Below, one piece after another: positions 45,186 to 56,320 of a stretch of DNA of 64,000 nucleotides; positions within the stretch are counted from its first letter, which is position 1, and every line of letters begins with the position of its first letter. The position numbers and the translations under genes are program-made. Origin of the DNA: Druceiella hillmani (lineage: Eukaryota > Arthropoda > Insecta > Lepidoptera > Hepialidae). The notes beneath the pieces were generated by a model, which saw only the letters and a program-made list of their open reading frames with translations, searched no databases and had not been told where the DNA came from. The stretch covers positions 7,678,501-7,742,500 of the forward strand of contig JAYKKI010000095.1 of NCBI GenBank assembly GCA_039881145.1, written 5' to 3'.

Positions 45186-46494
45186 ATGATACACATTTTG
45201 GACAATTATACGATTTTAAAATCATTTAAGGAAGCTAAATTAATTGCTTAAATTAATTTTTGGTTTGCGATGTTTGCTAGCGTTTCATTTTAAAACCAGC
45301 TCAATTTCACTGTAAAAATAATCTTCACTTTTAATCCTTACGGATTAGAAGGAGGCTGTTTTATTTCCATATGCATAATGCAGTCATTACATTTTTATAT
45401 TTTAGTATGTTTCTCGTTGTTACTGTAATATTCAACAATGAAGACTTAACAGTGCTCACTGTGTAGAAGTATCGATGCAGCAGGTTTTGATGCGAAATTA
45501 GTTTTTGTAAAGCCATTTTTGGTGGACTCGAGCCAAAATCCATTTGGTGGTAGTCAGTTTGCCGGGAAATAAAACATTCATAAAAACGGAAAATGTCATT
45601 TGCGTTAAAAATAGACGAATAGGGTTTGAAATCACATCACTAGTTTCAATTAGTTCATCCTTAAGTACAAGTACCAATGTATTTATTAATCTTTAATAGG
45701 GAGATTAATTGCGACAAGATTTCGAATGACTGTGTTTTTGGAGGGAAAACGTCTTTAAAGTTGTGGGTAGGTAATTGCGCCCAAATGAGTGACAGTTTCT
45801 GACGAAGTAATTTCAAATTTCAATAACTCGGCTAAAAAAAGACATAACGACGCCATCCTGATTTACTTTTAAATAAGAACTTGTGTAGCGGTACTGGTAT
45901 AATACTCGTGACGAACTGCGTACGCAATAATAATATATGTTACCGGTATTCAAATAATTTCAATGCCATATTTATTGTACCTCTCCGATCATCCTAACCA
46001 CCATGTATGTAATAAATATAAGTTGGTAATTAATTAAAGAATTCAAGTAAGAATGACTATACGAAAATAACTGCGGTAGCATCCGCTTAATATTCAAACT
46101 CTTTGGAATTACATTTTATGTATTTCAAGTATATAAAGTTCCTTTCACTTAGGTAAGCTCCTATAATTATAATAATCAATCTTTGATTCTTTCTATACAA
46201 GTAAATGAAATTAAATTGAGGAACAAGTCTTCATTTTCCCTGAATCAAATATTAATAAAAATTACCTAATGAAATTACATAGTGTTCTTAAGAGTTTCCA
46301 ATTTGCAATCGATACCAATTCGATGCTTCTCTTACTCTCTCAAGTATGCATTAAGCATACTCACACGCACGCAAATGAGCGCTACATTTTCCTCGGCGCC
46401 GACACCAATATCAGTATTTTGCAAATTTATTTATGTTCGGAACTGATTTGTACCGCAAAAATCCGAATAAATACTCGTATTTTCTTTATTTTTT
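45184..46494. other. No recognised gene
   Basis: AT-rich DNA with short chance frames only. Confidence 0.45.
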
Positions 46495-46975
46495 ACCTTT
46501 TTTTATTTTAGTGCGCTTCTTATACGTTGATTATTTGAAGTCGATTAAATATTTCTTTACAAAATGTTATTTTTCCTTTTTAGTGCCTTTGACATTCTAT
46601 TTTACCCAGAATGTCACGAATTTACGGAAAATGAAAAAATATCGCATTTATTGAAATATAAATATACGTTTTCGGCGTTTAATGAATCTTAATATATTAT
46701 ACATATCCACACATACATGGATACATATGAACATACATAAATATTTACATACGAATCATATTCCCTCTTTTGGTTTCACAGTCGTCGGTGTTTCATGCCT
46801 GCATATAGTTGTATATATTTACTTACCTACCTATTTACTTTGTTACTTTCTTGCTTACGTCAAGACAAGTCAAACGAGTCCAAATTTGAAGAGTTTACTA
46901 CTTGTCACTAAAGAGTTCCAGTCACTATCTTTCGGCTTCATCATTTTACGCTAATTTTGCTAAAGAAGAGATGTA
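46495..46975 (+). mobile_element. Copy of the composite ACCTACCTATTTAC repeat
   Basis: The copy contains GACATTCTATTTTACCCAGA ATG, CATATTCCCTCTTTTGGTTT, TATTTACTTACCTACCTATT and GTCAAACGAGTCCAAATTTG in the order seen, in interrupted form, at 57.01-57.31 and 58.77-59.1 kb. The 90-codon frame is the repeat read through. The class is not clear. The copies share a minisatellite-bearing structure common in non-autonomous lepidopteran repeats. Confidence 0.7.
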
Positions 46976-47179
46976 CTTCTCCATTAGCGGTAAAACACTT
47001 TAAAGGTTTTATTATTATATTATCATTAGACTTATATCATCTTCCACGGTGTACCTTCAATTTCCATGGTCAAATTTTTACCAAACCTTTATGAGACAAC
47101 ACTGGCCGCATATCTTTTAAAAAAAATATTATCTAAATTGGTCTATAAATGTCGGAGATGTAAGGTAACACACAAAAAG

Positions 47180-47295
47180 ATACAGTCGGATTGAAAACCT
47201 CGTCCCGTTTGGAAGTCGTATAAAAATGTTTGTAACAGGACAGATGGACACGTGAATTATTATATAAGGATTCCGTTTTTCCTTATGAGCAACTA
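47180..47295 (+). mobile_element. Lepidopteran-type retroelement tail fragment
   Basis: GTCCCGTTTGGAAGTCGTAT, GTAACAGGACAGATGGACAC, ATTATATAAGGATTCCGTTT and TTCCTTATGAG follow the usual order of the tail. Confidence 0.6.
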
Positions 47296-47320
47296 TTATT
47301 TACCTATTATAACCCTATTT

Positions 47321-47376
47321 ATTATTATTAATATACTGAATTAATAATAATTATAATTCAGTATATTAATAATAAT
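47321..47376. repeat. Perfect inverted repeat, 23-bp arms, 10-bp loop
   Basis: Arms 47321-47343 and 47354-47376 are exact reverse complements containing TTAATATACTGAATTA. They are AT-only except for one C/G pair. Confidence 0.92.
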
Positions 47377-47999
47377 GAATTAATCTTAATTGATACAAAG
47401 CTTGTAATATCTTTGAACGCATTTTTTAGTGTGAATTTGATTTTTATTTTGAATCGATTATAATATGGAAAGTAATTTTCTTTCGGTGATATTGAGAAAT
47501 TATTGGCGTATCCGTGTTAATGGATGGCTAAAATATTTCAAGCCATGATTATTGATTATGTATTTAATTAGAATCTAAAGCACGTCCTTCGTCTAATTTG
47601 CTGTTTTGCTGTTAGCGATGCAAAGTCCGATTAAGCTTACATTAATTTAATGAAAAACGTATGAAACACACGAATATTGATATATTTTACAGCTTGCAAT
47701 TATGAAAAAGCTTCACCACTCATATAAAAACAATCGCTCAGACATTCGTATTTTGTTAGTATATTAGTCATTGGTGGAAAAAAATAGAAGGGTGGTTAAG
47801 TGCGAGTATAACTCGCACTTCTAATAATTATAAAATAACATATAAAATAATAACATATAAAAATTAGGTACCTAATAGCACGGACGTACGTTTCTAATTA
47901 ATAGTATGAAAGTAATAGTATAACCTTTTTAAATGGCTGAATTAGAGGCTTCAAATTTTTACTACTAGGCTATGGGTCAATAGATTTTAGTATTTCATA

Positions 48000-48150
48000 T
48001 TAAATGCAACTTGCTACGTCAGGCCATTCCAAAGGGTTCTTGAAATTATCTTGATAGACTAAAACGCGAACAACAAAGCGGTCCCATAAGGGGTTCTATG
48101 CGGTCCCATAAGGGGTTCTATTTTCATTTTGAGGTATGGAATTATAAAAA
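48000..48150 (+). mobile_element. Lepidopteran-type retroelement tail with duplicated end
   Basis: GCGGTCCCATAAGGGGTTCT occurs twice in a row (about 48080 and 48100), followed by TTTTCATTTTGAGGTATGGA. The GACAGACGGAC part is lost. The doubled terminus is unusual among the copies here. Confidence 0.6.
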
Positions 48151-48700
48151 TAGCAGAAATTGTAATATCCGCCAAACGATCGTCACTATTCAATGCCTTG
48201 ATCCTTTTCTTTCCAGTGTTGTTGTTTCATAATCAAAACTTTTTAGCAAATTCCAACACTATATCTCAAATCGTTTCACAAAGATGACAAACTTGCGTCT
48301 TCGCCGATCTCGTAACACCTTAGGTTTGTTAGCACATATTTAGCTTAAAGGCTTGGATTTGTGTTGCATGGTGCCAGAGACTTTCGATGTATTTCGTCAA
48401 TTAATATATTATATATGACTTTAGTGCGGAGCAAGGTAGAAGCCTGCTGTATTATTTCAAGCCCACATGTAACTAAATGAAGCCCAGTTATTGAATTTAT
48501 CCAAACATTTTTTCCTTCGATATTTCTACATAATGAGATATGAATACTTCACATTTCAATTTCCTACCGATTTTCTCTTGTATACCCAAGTATGGCGCTG
48601 TTAAATGAAAAAAATATATACCTTAATTCATTGGAAAAACTCGCACTTTTCGTACTTGATAACTACCTGCGTTCGCAAATCAAATTACATCGAAATTTTT

Positions 48701-48887
48701 GACTTTATATACTTTAATGTATCTAATATATGTATGTCGGATTTACTGCTACGAGAGCAATATCTTACAGCCAACCATAATACCAGTCCAGCCCCGTTCT
48801 ACGAGCGGCCGGGAATCGAACCCGGGCCCCCGTGGTGTGCTGCGCCGTCATAGGCCTTGTAATCAACTCAACAGATCACGGCGACAA
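48701..48887 (-). mobile_element. tRNA-derived SINE, minus copy
   Basis: Read on the minus strand it holds an A-box-like GTGATCTGTTGAGTTG and a B box GGGTTCGATTCCCGGCCG. A non-tRNA body follows (GTAGAACGGGGCTGGACTGG, TATGGTTGGCTGTAAGATAT, TGCTCTCGTAGCAGTAAATC) with a short TACATTAAAGTATATAAAG end. RNA polymerase III internal promoter boxes lie at tRNA spacing, but the sequence does not fold as a whole tRNA. The plus copy at 58583-58766 matches throughout. Frames over it are shadows. Confidence 0.88.
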
Positions 48888-49347
48888 CTTTACCAGGTAT
48901 ACAACTGCTCAACCACCTAACAGTAGTTGCATCAGAGTGAGACTTGATTGCGCCGAGTCAGAATAAACTTATACAGTAACTGTAATGTATTCATAAATGG
49001 GTTTAAATAAAAAAATATTAAAAAAATAGTCTAGTAAACATTTCAAATATGAACAATATAGGACATTCTGAATGCGTTGAAGTATATAAACTCAGTTGTC
49101 AAAATAAGAGGAAAATAGGGTGTCAGAATAAGGTTTTTGCATTGCAATATTTTTCTGATCAACTTAGTTCAATTCATGTTTCGAAATACTCAAACGGTGG
49201 CATGAAATTCCACGCCATTCCACGTAACAAAACTTTGCAAAAAAAAATTAAAAAACATACAACAATGAAAATAAAATATAATAGTTGACTTTGAGAAGAG
49301 AAACTAGTTTTTTAATAAAATTCTTATGTTATTTTATTCTGTATCAT

Positions 49348-49394
49348 GTTTCTACTGAAAGATGACCCGGTGATGGTCATCTTTCAGTAGAAAC
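49348..49394. repeat. Perfect hairpin, 20-bp arms, 7-bp loop
   Basis: GTTTCTACTGAAAGATGACC (49348-49367) is exactly complementary to 49375-49394, with loop CGGTGAT. Parts of the arm recur to about 49530 (CTGAAAGATGAT, TTTCAGCAGAAACGTGATAA), so a second imperfect hairpin follows. Confidence 0.95.
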
Positions 49395-49791
49395 GGGATA
49401 AGGGGTAATTCCTTCTGCTGAAAATGACCATGATGACCATGCTGAAAGATGATTAGTTAAGATGATCAGAGGCCATTACCGGGTTACCTTTCAGCAGAAA
49501 CGTGATAAGGGTTAATCCCTTCTACTGTAGTACTTATTTGCATAATATGTGTTCTTAGCCGGTTCAGATCGCGTAATTATCCACTCCATAAGTAAATAAA
49601 CATCAATTAATTAATTAGCTAGACTTTCGTTAATGAATGTACTAAAATAAAAAAAAACAAATACAAGATTTTATATAAAAATCTTAATTAAAATTAAATG
49701 ACGTCGTGTGAAGACCATGAGTATTATGGATGCATAGGTTGGAAAACAGTTTAGAAGAGTAAGTGATAAAAAGAAATTTTTCTCCGCATTA

Positions 49792-50245
49792 TCGACATGC
49801 CGACATTACATCAACACCATAATTTTCGATATTACCGATATACCACAGTTCTCGACATTACCGACATGCCGACATAACATCAACACCATCATTTTCGATA
49901 TTACCGATATACCACAGTTCTCGACATTACCGACATGCCGACATTACATCAACACCATAATTTTCGATATTACCGATATAACACAGTTCTCGACATTACC
50001 GACATGCTGACATTACATCAACACCATAATTTTCGATATTACTGATATACTACAGTTCTCAACATTACCGACATGCCGACATTACATTAACACCAAAATT
50101 TTCGATATTACCGATATACCACAGTTCTCGACATTACCGACATGCCGACATTACATCAACACCATAATTTTTGATATTACCGATATACCACAGTTCTCGA
50201 CATTACCGACGTATCGATGTTACACCGACACCTCAGTTACCCGCA
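49792..50245 (+). repeat. Tandem array, 69-bp unit, about six and a half copies
   Basis: GACATGCCGACATTACATCA, ACACCATAATTTTCGATATT and ACCGATATACCACAGTTCTC followed by GACATTACC repeat with strict 69-bp spacing from about 49794. Differences are single bases. The unit length is a multiple of three, but in-frame stops in several copies rule out a continuous repeat protein. Confidence 0.97.
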
Positions 50246-50871
50246 TTGTACCCATCTCTGTTTTGAGTTTCTTACAATTTATCATAATTGTGTTTTGCAG
50301 TATCATTAAGTTTAACAATGATCGCATTTATAATAAACTTATTGCCTATATTGTTATCATATAAGTTTATTGCGTATATTGTTATCTAAACCAATAGGTG
50401 TAATGCTTTCTCAATTGTACTTAATTGCAATAAATAAAACAATATTGCTAATAGCATTTCAAAACCTATTCATTTACTAGGGATGGTCGCGATGTTACCT
50501 TAATTAAAATTTTGAACTTATTAATTATTTATTAGAAAAGTGAATAATAATTATATAATTCCTTAATATTTTAGTAAGCAATATACATACTTTTACGGTA
50601 TATGCCTGAGAGACAATAATTTAAACAGTAAATGCCCGTCACGGTTTTGTCTGGTCAAAAAAGATATTATAACTCCTTTTTATTTTAATCTTTTTGTTTA
50701 TGTAATGATTAGCCAAGTAGAGGGAAATGGGTTGACAATTGTATAAGTTTATAAAGAATATATATATTTTACATACATATACCGACTTTTAAATACCAAG
50801 TTTATATATGGTTAACTTATCAAATGTATTTTTAACAGTTTTTCTTCCAATGACGACGCATGGATATAGAA
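50246..50871. other. AT-rich stretch without recognised features
   Basis: GCCCGTCACGGTTTTGTCTG GTC at about 50636 may be a scrap of the dispersed element also seen near 2.07 kb. Nothing else recognised. Confidence 0.4.
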
Positions 50872-51270
50872 TACACAAAACAAAATCACTATGTACCAGG
50901 GAGTCATGGACAAGAGTATTCTCAATATAAAATATATGGACAAGACGAGAATCCAAAAATAATAAAGAAGATAAAAGTAACATGCGTTAGAATGCTCTAC
51001 GAAAAATAGTTAGTAATGGGCAGGCCACGTTGCTAGGAGGCATGAAGTTAAGGAAAAATTAGTGACGCTCTAGAAAGGACCAACCAGCAAAAGGAGAGAA
51101 AGCAGGATATGCACACGCTGGATGGATGAGATAGAGAAATGAATATGTGTGGAGAACAGGGCAACTCTTGTAACAGACTTCGCAGTCTTCAGCAGGATTA
51201 TTTGGAGGAGGCCTTCAGCCTGATAACCCTAAACTACCTATATAAATTTACTAGTTCTATGCTTTAAATA
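50872..51270 (+). pseudogene. C-terminal remnant of a second LINE reverse transcriptase
   Basis: Translation gives KITMYQGVMDKSILNIKYMD then KTRIQK, matching the family's xxRAMERSxLxIxxxDxIRNxxI block. WAGHVARRHEVKEKLVTL follows, with the hallmark WAGHVARR at about 51017-51040. Next come RRESRICTRWMDEIEK and, after a frameshift, QQDYLEEAFSLITLNY near 51193-51240. Several stops, and a frameshift before the last block, show it is dead. The upstream endonuclease and polymerase domains are absent, as in a 5'-truncated insertion. A (TA)n run follows within 60 bp, as expected at the 3' end of such an insertion. The sequence differs from the LINE remnant at 10.46 kb, so these are separate insertions. 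Confidence 0.82.
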
Positions 51271-51329
51271 TATTTGATTGTTGGGGAATAAACAAGTTTG
51301 ACTATTATTATTATTTGCAACAGTTTAGT

Positions 51330-51427
<98 letters not shown>
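51330..51427. repeat. Long (AT)n microsatellite with TG/CG interruptions
   Basis: Nearly 100 bp of AT repeats in three blocks. All the Ile-Tyr-rich frames on both strands here are its translations. Confidence 0.98.
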
Positions 51428-51428
<1 letters not shown>

Positions 51429-51429
51429 G

Positions 51430-52675
51430 TATATAAACACCAGTACATTGTATACACCCGACTGTATGATGTGCGCGTTGGACCCTTTTTGGATGGGTAA
51501 AATCTTGTGAGTTCAAGTCACCGACATGCTGCAATAGTAGTATATCTGTACCTATAAGAGTGACGTGTTGCGCAATATTAGTGGTGTGTATATCTATACA
51601 AGTCAAGATAAATTGACTACGTGGAAAGTTCAGTGTTTTTAAACTGTGTAAGTGTTTCAGTTTGATTATTATTTTATTTGTTGCATTGTGGGATCACTGT
51701 GCCATACAACAGCGAGTACTAAATATGTTAATATTTTTATTTAGAAATATGGATAACAAAAACAAAGCATTTATTTTCGAATATTTCCAATATTAGTATC
51801 AATATTTGCGTTTAAAAATTATTTTTAAATTTTTTACTTCCATACATCACGCAATGAGTATTTCATAGTGGCTTAGGAGTTATCTTACTAGCGTGGTAAA
51901 ACAGATTGCTATAATATTTTTGTCGTAGATTTTAAAAATAAAAATTCTATAAAATTTAATAAAACCACTTTTATTTCATAGTTTCAAGTTTCAACTTCTG
52001 TCGTTAGTCCCCATGACTACTTATGTTTTTTTCATTTCCGAGATTTAGTTCAAGCAATTATATATGCTAGTATATTTTGGAGTAATGTCATCTACGGGAA
52101 AAAATAATGACGAAACATTTTTAAATCGAAGGAAATTTGAAGTCAGGCGTCGAAGGCGTCTTTTTCTGACACGAAACGAGAGTGAAATGTTTTGGGATAC
52201 AGATGAGATACTAGAGTTGTAATATAATAATTGTATTTGCGATAAACAACACTCTAATTAATTTGTCACAGTAAATAAACATATTATGTACATAATAGGT
52301 ACAAGTTACGTGGAGGACACGCGTTAGTGCCGCGTGTAAAGACGAAAAAACACAGTAGATTTCCAACAAGTAAACTAATAAAAGGCAGATAAAAGAAATT
52401 TACAGTAAAATTATGATGACGTCAAATATTATCGCAAGAGAAACAACAAAGGATTTAAATGTAAGAATAGAACAGTGATCACTTGTTGATGTACAAGCAC
52501 GTGGCGGTACTTGCGCTCATATAACAATGAGACCAAATCAGAATCTTTCTCAAACCAGTTATGATTTTCCAGACTTGTTGGAGATTTTAACCATTTCATA
52601 TTTTATAGTATAAATATATATACAATGGCTACGGTGAACATAAACTGCTTTTTTTGAGTTTATAACTTAATTAGA
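51430..52675. other. No recognised gene
   Basis: A TGACGTCA palindrome lies at 52417-52424. A GAGTTCAAGTC string near 51511 resembles a B box, but no A box precedes it at the right distance. Otherwise AT-rich DNA. Confidence 0.4.
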
Positions 52676-52679
52676 TATT

Positions 52680-52870
52680 TAATATATTTGGCGTTAATTT
52701 TATAGAAATTCATTATTCACAATTAAATGAAACTACGTGATGTAGTATTATTTCTACTATCTTTAATTTCTTTACAACGACCTAGGTTTCGTTGTATTAT
52801 AATATCTTCAGGTGGGATATTAGCAAAGATTCTTTGCTAATATCCCACGTAGTTTCATTTAATTGTGAAC
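52680..52870. mobile_element. Foldback element with perfect centre and deleted right arm
   Basis: The left arm runs from AATATATTTGGCGTTAATTT through AATTAAATGAAACTACGTGA and CGACCTAGGTTTCGTTGTAT to TGGGATATTAGCAAAGA. That last piece (52813-52829) is followed after one base by its exact complement (52831-52847). The right arm then jumps to CGTAGTTTCATTTAATTGTG, so about 90 bp are deleted compared with the copy at 16.43 kb. Confidence 0.88.
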
Positions 52871-53235
52871 TCAATTAGATTTTGGATATTTCGAAAATAA
52901 AAGAGCCTAAGGTGAAAATTATTAGTTAACAGTCAACGAATAAATTTAGAATTATCTAAAAAGAATGAGTTTAACGAAAATGTCTGAAAAATTTTGAATG
53001 TTCAAGATTCCTATCAGTATTAATGTTACTTACTGAACTAAGGTACCCATATTGAAGGACACCATCATTTATTAAATGTGACGAAGTATGAATCTGTTAC
53101 TAACACATATTATTTTTTGCATAACAAAAACACATTAGAAGCATAGTTAAGTAAAAAAAATGGAAATTTTTTTTTATTGGAATCACAACATTGACAGTGA
53201 TTTTTCTGACATCCGTTCTTTGTGACACCTGTGTG
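52871..53235. other. AT-rich stretch without recognised features
   Basis: Nothing recognised. Confidence 0.45.
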
Positions 53236-53256
53236 TACACACACACATACACAAAC

Positions 53257-53301
<45 letters not shown>

Positions 53302-53307
53302 TACATT
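53236..53307. repeat. Compound (CA)n(TA)n microsatellite
   Basis: An imperfect CA run followed by about 18 TA dinucleotides. Confidence 0.96.
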
Positions 53308-53679
53308 TATTTATATTTTTATTACATATTTCACTTACAATTACGCCTTTGTGTGTAATTCTTTTGATGAAAATTTTATAAAAATGATGCTTGGTAATAA
53401 ATGTTATGTAAGCATAAGATACCATGCTATGAAACTTGAAAACGAATATTAGGAGTAGTGTAATATGTACCTATATACAAAACTGACCTCAATAGATAAA
53501 AAAAATTGCTATCTCGAAGTGAGATTTGTATTTTTTATAATTTCAATAACGTTAATCTTTAAATTGACATTAGACTTGTTCTGGTGCGAGCAGTTTTGTT
53601 TCTAAGGTCAACTCGGAACATTTGATGTCTTTTTTTTCAGGCAAATTTAGTTGTTTAAATTAATTTCAGGTTTTTTGAA

Positions 53680-54700
53680 TGAAACTGTTTGGGCGCGACG
53701 AGAGTAAAATTTCAAGATAGCAACACCCTTCGTGCAACGATTTTGCAATGTTTTTGTAAGTTTAGTTCCAACGTCAACATATAACAAGTCTATCGCAAAA
53801 AGGACGAAAAACAGGTACTAATAGCTAACCACCGAACACAATAGAATAAGACAAGAATACATACCGACTTCCTTCAGCTGCATTTACCCATATTCTGATA
53901 CTGGCATCGCGGCTATTTTTTTAATTGAAAATTGTCCATGTAAATTTATATGAATATTCTATTAGATGTTTACTTCGATTTGTGATGTCATTTTATTAAT
54001 TATCCTGAATGTAGGGTATTAAAATCTTTTTATACGGATTTAGTACAATCTACGGACTTATACGTAGAATATTTTTTAAATATTTAATTCAACGTATTTA
54101 TCTTGACCTTAAGCACGGTTGCAATTTTGAAGTGTGTGCATGCGCATGTGTCAAGATAAACCTTAAGCACGGTTGCAATTTTGAAGTGTGTGCATGCGCA
54201 TGTGTCAAGATAAACCTTAAGCACGGTTGCAATTTTGAAGTGTGTGCATGCGCATGTGCTGTATGTATTTCAACAGTGACTAACGTTTATAGTTAATTAA
54301 GATTTATTTCTCACTCTCACTCTCTCGCTGGCTCTCTCTGCCGTTTTACACCTCACCATAATACTTACTAATCGAGATTTAAATCGCCCAATAGATTTTA
54401 CTTCCGTCATGTGTACTGAGATGCACGCGAAATGTTTTAATTGAAAATTGCCTATATAAATTTGTATGCCGATTTTATTCGATGTTTACATCGATTTGTA
54501 ATATTTTATTATTTTTTCTGAATGAATAATATCAAAATCTTCTTATACGAACTTAATACAATTTACGGACTTACAGTTAGTATATTTTCTCCCTGCCATT
54601 TTACCTATTTTTATATATTTACAAATCAATGTTTACAATAAAGAAGCCATAGAAGTTTCACTTCTGTTCCGTGTACTGAGTTGCATGGGCCCAATTTTTT
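53680..54700 (+). mobile_element. Unclassified dispersed repeat, copy 1
   Basis: GAGTAAAATTTCAAGATAGC, AAGTTTAGTTCCAACGTCAA, AAGTCTATCGCAAAAAGGAC, GAACACAATAGAATAAGAC, GATACTGGCATCGCGGCTAT and a TTCACTTCTGTTCCGTGTAC end match 60.21-60.88 kb in order. A second internal unit (GTTTTAATTGAAAATTGCC to TTACGGACTTA, about 54430-54590) repeats the first (53.92-54.06 kb). No protein is recognisable. It is a non-autonomous or eroded element. The 54-bp triplication lies inside it. Confidence 0.7.
54109..54262 (+). repeat. 54-bp unit repeated three times, near identical
   Basis: Units start AAGCACGGTTGCAATTTTGA at 54111, 54165 and 54219, with TGTCAAGATAAACC joining them. Each holds the 20-base alternating purine-pyrimidine run GTGTGTGCATGCGCATGTGT. 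Only the last unit changes at its end. Very recent amplification. Confidence 0.97.
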
Positions 54701-55885
54701 TTATTAATATTATTTTGATATCGAATGTTTGTTTATTATATTCGTATATCCAAGTAATGTAATATGTTTATATTAGTTAATTATAACTAAAAATTGGGCA
54801 AAATTCAATGAAACACATAGTCAACAACTGCGCTTTGATCCTAGTAAAAAACTCGTCACATACACAGTTAGGCATTTATAAACGTGTAAGGGTACACAAT
54901 GTTTCCATTAACCTATTTACAATTATGAATTTTTACACCCTAAATATATTGCCTACTATATCTTTCACATCCATAAAAACATGGAGCAATACATAAATAT
55001 ATTTCTTAGCATGTCATCATATTATATTAAATATACTTAGCATATTTACAATAAATATACATTTTAAAACACACTTACACTTGTATGAAGTGTCTATAAT
55101 TTTTTTACAAACCCAACTATACTATATGTCTTGCGTTACTTGACTATTACTCGTAAACTAGTAGAGCCTACTTAGCTGTCATAATTTTCCTTTGTATCTC
55201 TCTATATTTATATCTATTGTGAATACTTTTCAAGTCTTTAAAAATAGGGGTTTATCTATGTAACATAAATGGCCATTTTTACCCGACTACGCCAGAGGAA
55301 GGGTTATAAATTTTACAGTCTATTGTATGTATGTATGTGTGTGTTTGTTCACTCGTATAGACTAATCTACTAAAGTGATTTCAACAAGTGAGGTGTCCTT
55401 AGATTTGTCATGATCCAGAGAGTGTCTTAGAGTATACAATGTTACGAATTTCATGCGCTATGTAATATTTCACAAACGAATCTTTTTGAAAAAAAGGTTT
55501 TCGTAGCATAACCTAATATTTTTGATAAACCAATTCAGCGATTCTAGAGAAAGAATACACAATGGTGTATGCCAAACAATTTAAAGCTACTTTACATACA
55601 ATAGTATATTTTATTATAATGACAAAATATTTTAAGTTTTATTTAGCTAGTTGATTTCTCTTTTTCATAATTAAGTATTTCAAGGTTTATAAAAATATTA
55701 CAGATTTAATCAGAACTAAATAAGATTACCTACTATCATATTACCCAAAAAAATCTGCCTGTCTAGTTAATTTTCGGGAAATATAACAGGCATTTTTGTG
55801 TTCTTAACATTTTAATTTAATTATTTTAATTTTAATACTAAATAACCTTATGACAAAATGTATGTTTCTTATACTATTTTATATT
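54701..55885. other. No recognised gene
   Basis: AT-rich DNA with a TATGTATGTATGTGTGTGTT tract near 55325. The 62-codon frame at 54808 has no domain. Confidence 0.45.
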
Positions 55886-56320
55886 ACTAGCGTGACCCGT
55901 GCGAAGTCTTCGCATTATTTATTCCATTATGAAGCTCAGATAACAGATCAAACAAATATTTTACTAAAATTAATATAAATAGAGGCGCAAGTACCAAAAG
56001 CATTGAGCTAAAGCGCCACTTTGTTTATACGTGAGTGGATTTGAAATTAAACAAAAATTTTACCGACCGTCAATCATATTGACGTTAAGCCGTTAGATGG
56101 CAGCATTGCTGTTTTGTGTATATAATTTTAATAATTAATTAATTTGCAAAAACAATAGCAATAATAAATTGTTTAGTTGTGGATGCCGGTAGAGCAAGCA
56201 ATTATCTATAAAATGATATATAATTTATGTGGATTAGTTGTGAGGTTTTTTCTAAAAAGGGAGAGTAACATCTTAACCTTAGCGTATTAATATATATGAT
56301 GATGATGATATGATGATGAT
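55886..56320 (+). mobile_element. Dispersed element with ATGATG tail, plus copy
   Basis: It begins ACTAGCGTGACCCGTGCGAA, passes AAGCGCCACTTTGTTTATAC, CCGACCGTCAATCATATTGA and AGATGGCAGCATTGCTGTTT, and ends in TATATATGATGATGATGATA. It matches the minus-strand copy at 21571-21996 over its whole length. The start and end are the same in both, so about 430 bp is the full length of this subfamily or of a common truncation. Confidence 0.88.

Noticed and set aside
46269..46954. Frames of 73-90 codons with many aromatic residues
   Set aside because: They lie in the composite repeat, whose second copy at 57-59 kb does not keep the frame.
48785..48860. Possible tRNA gene (B box GGTTCGATTCC on the minus strand)
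   Set aside because: The sequence does not form a full cloverleaf with an acceptor stem, and the same sequence with an extra body recurs at 58.6 kb. It is a tRNA-derived SINE.
51490..51600. B-box-like GAGTTCAAGTC, possible SINE
   Set aside because: No A box at a suitable distance and no second copy in the window.
51298..51606. Open frames of 61-93 codons rich in Ile-Tyr on both strands
   Set aside because: They are translations of the (AT)n microsatellite. The same holds for frames at 6608-6842, 29724-29969, 40721-40936, 45002-45205, 53100-53425, 61184-61423 and 61851-62057.
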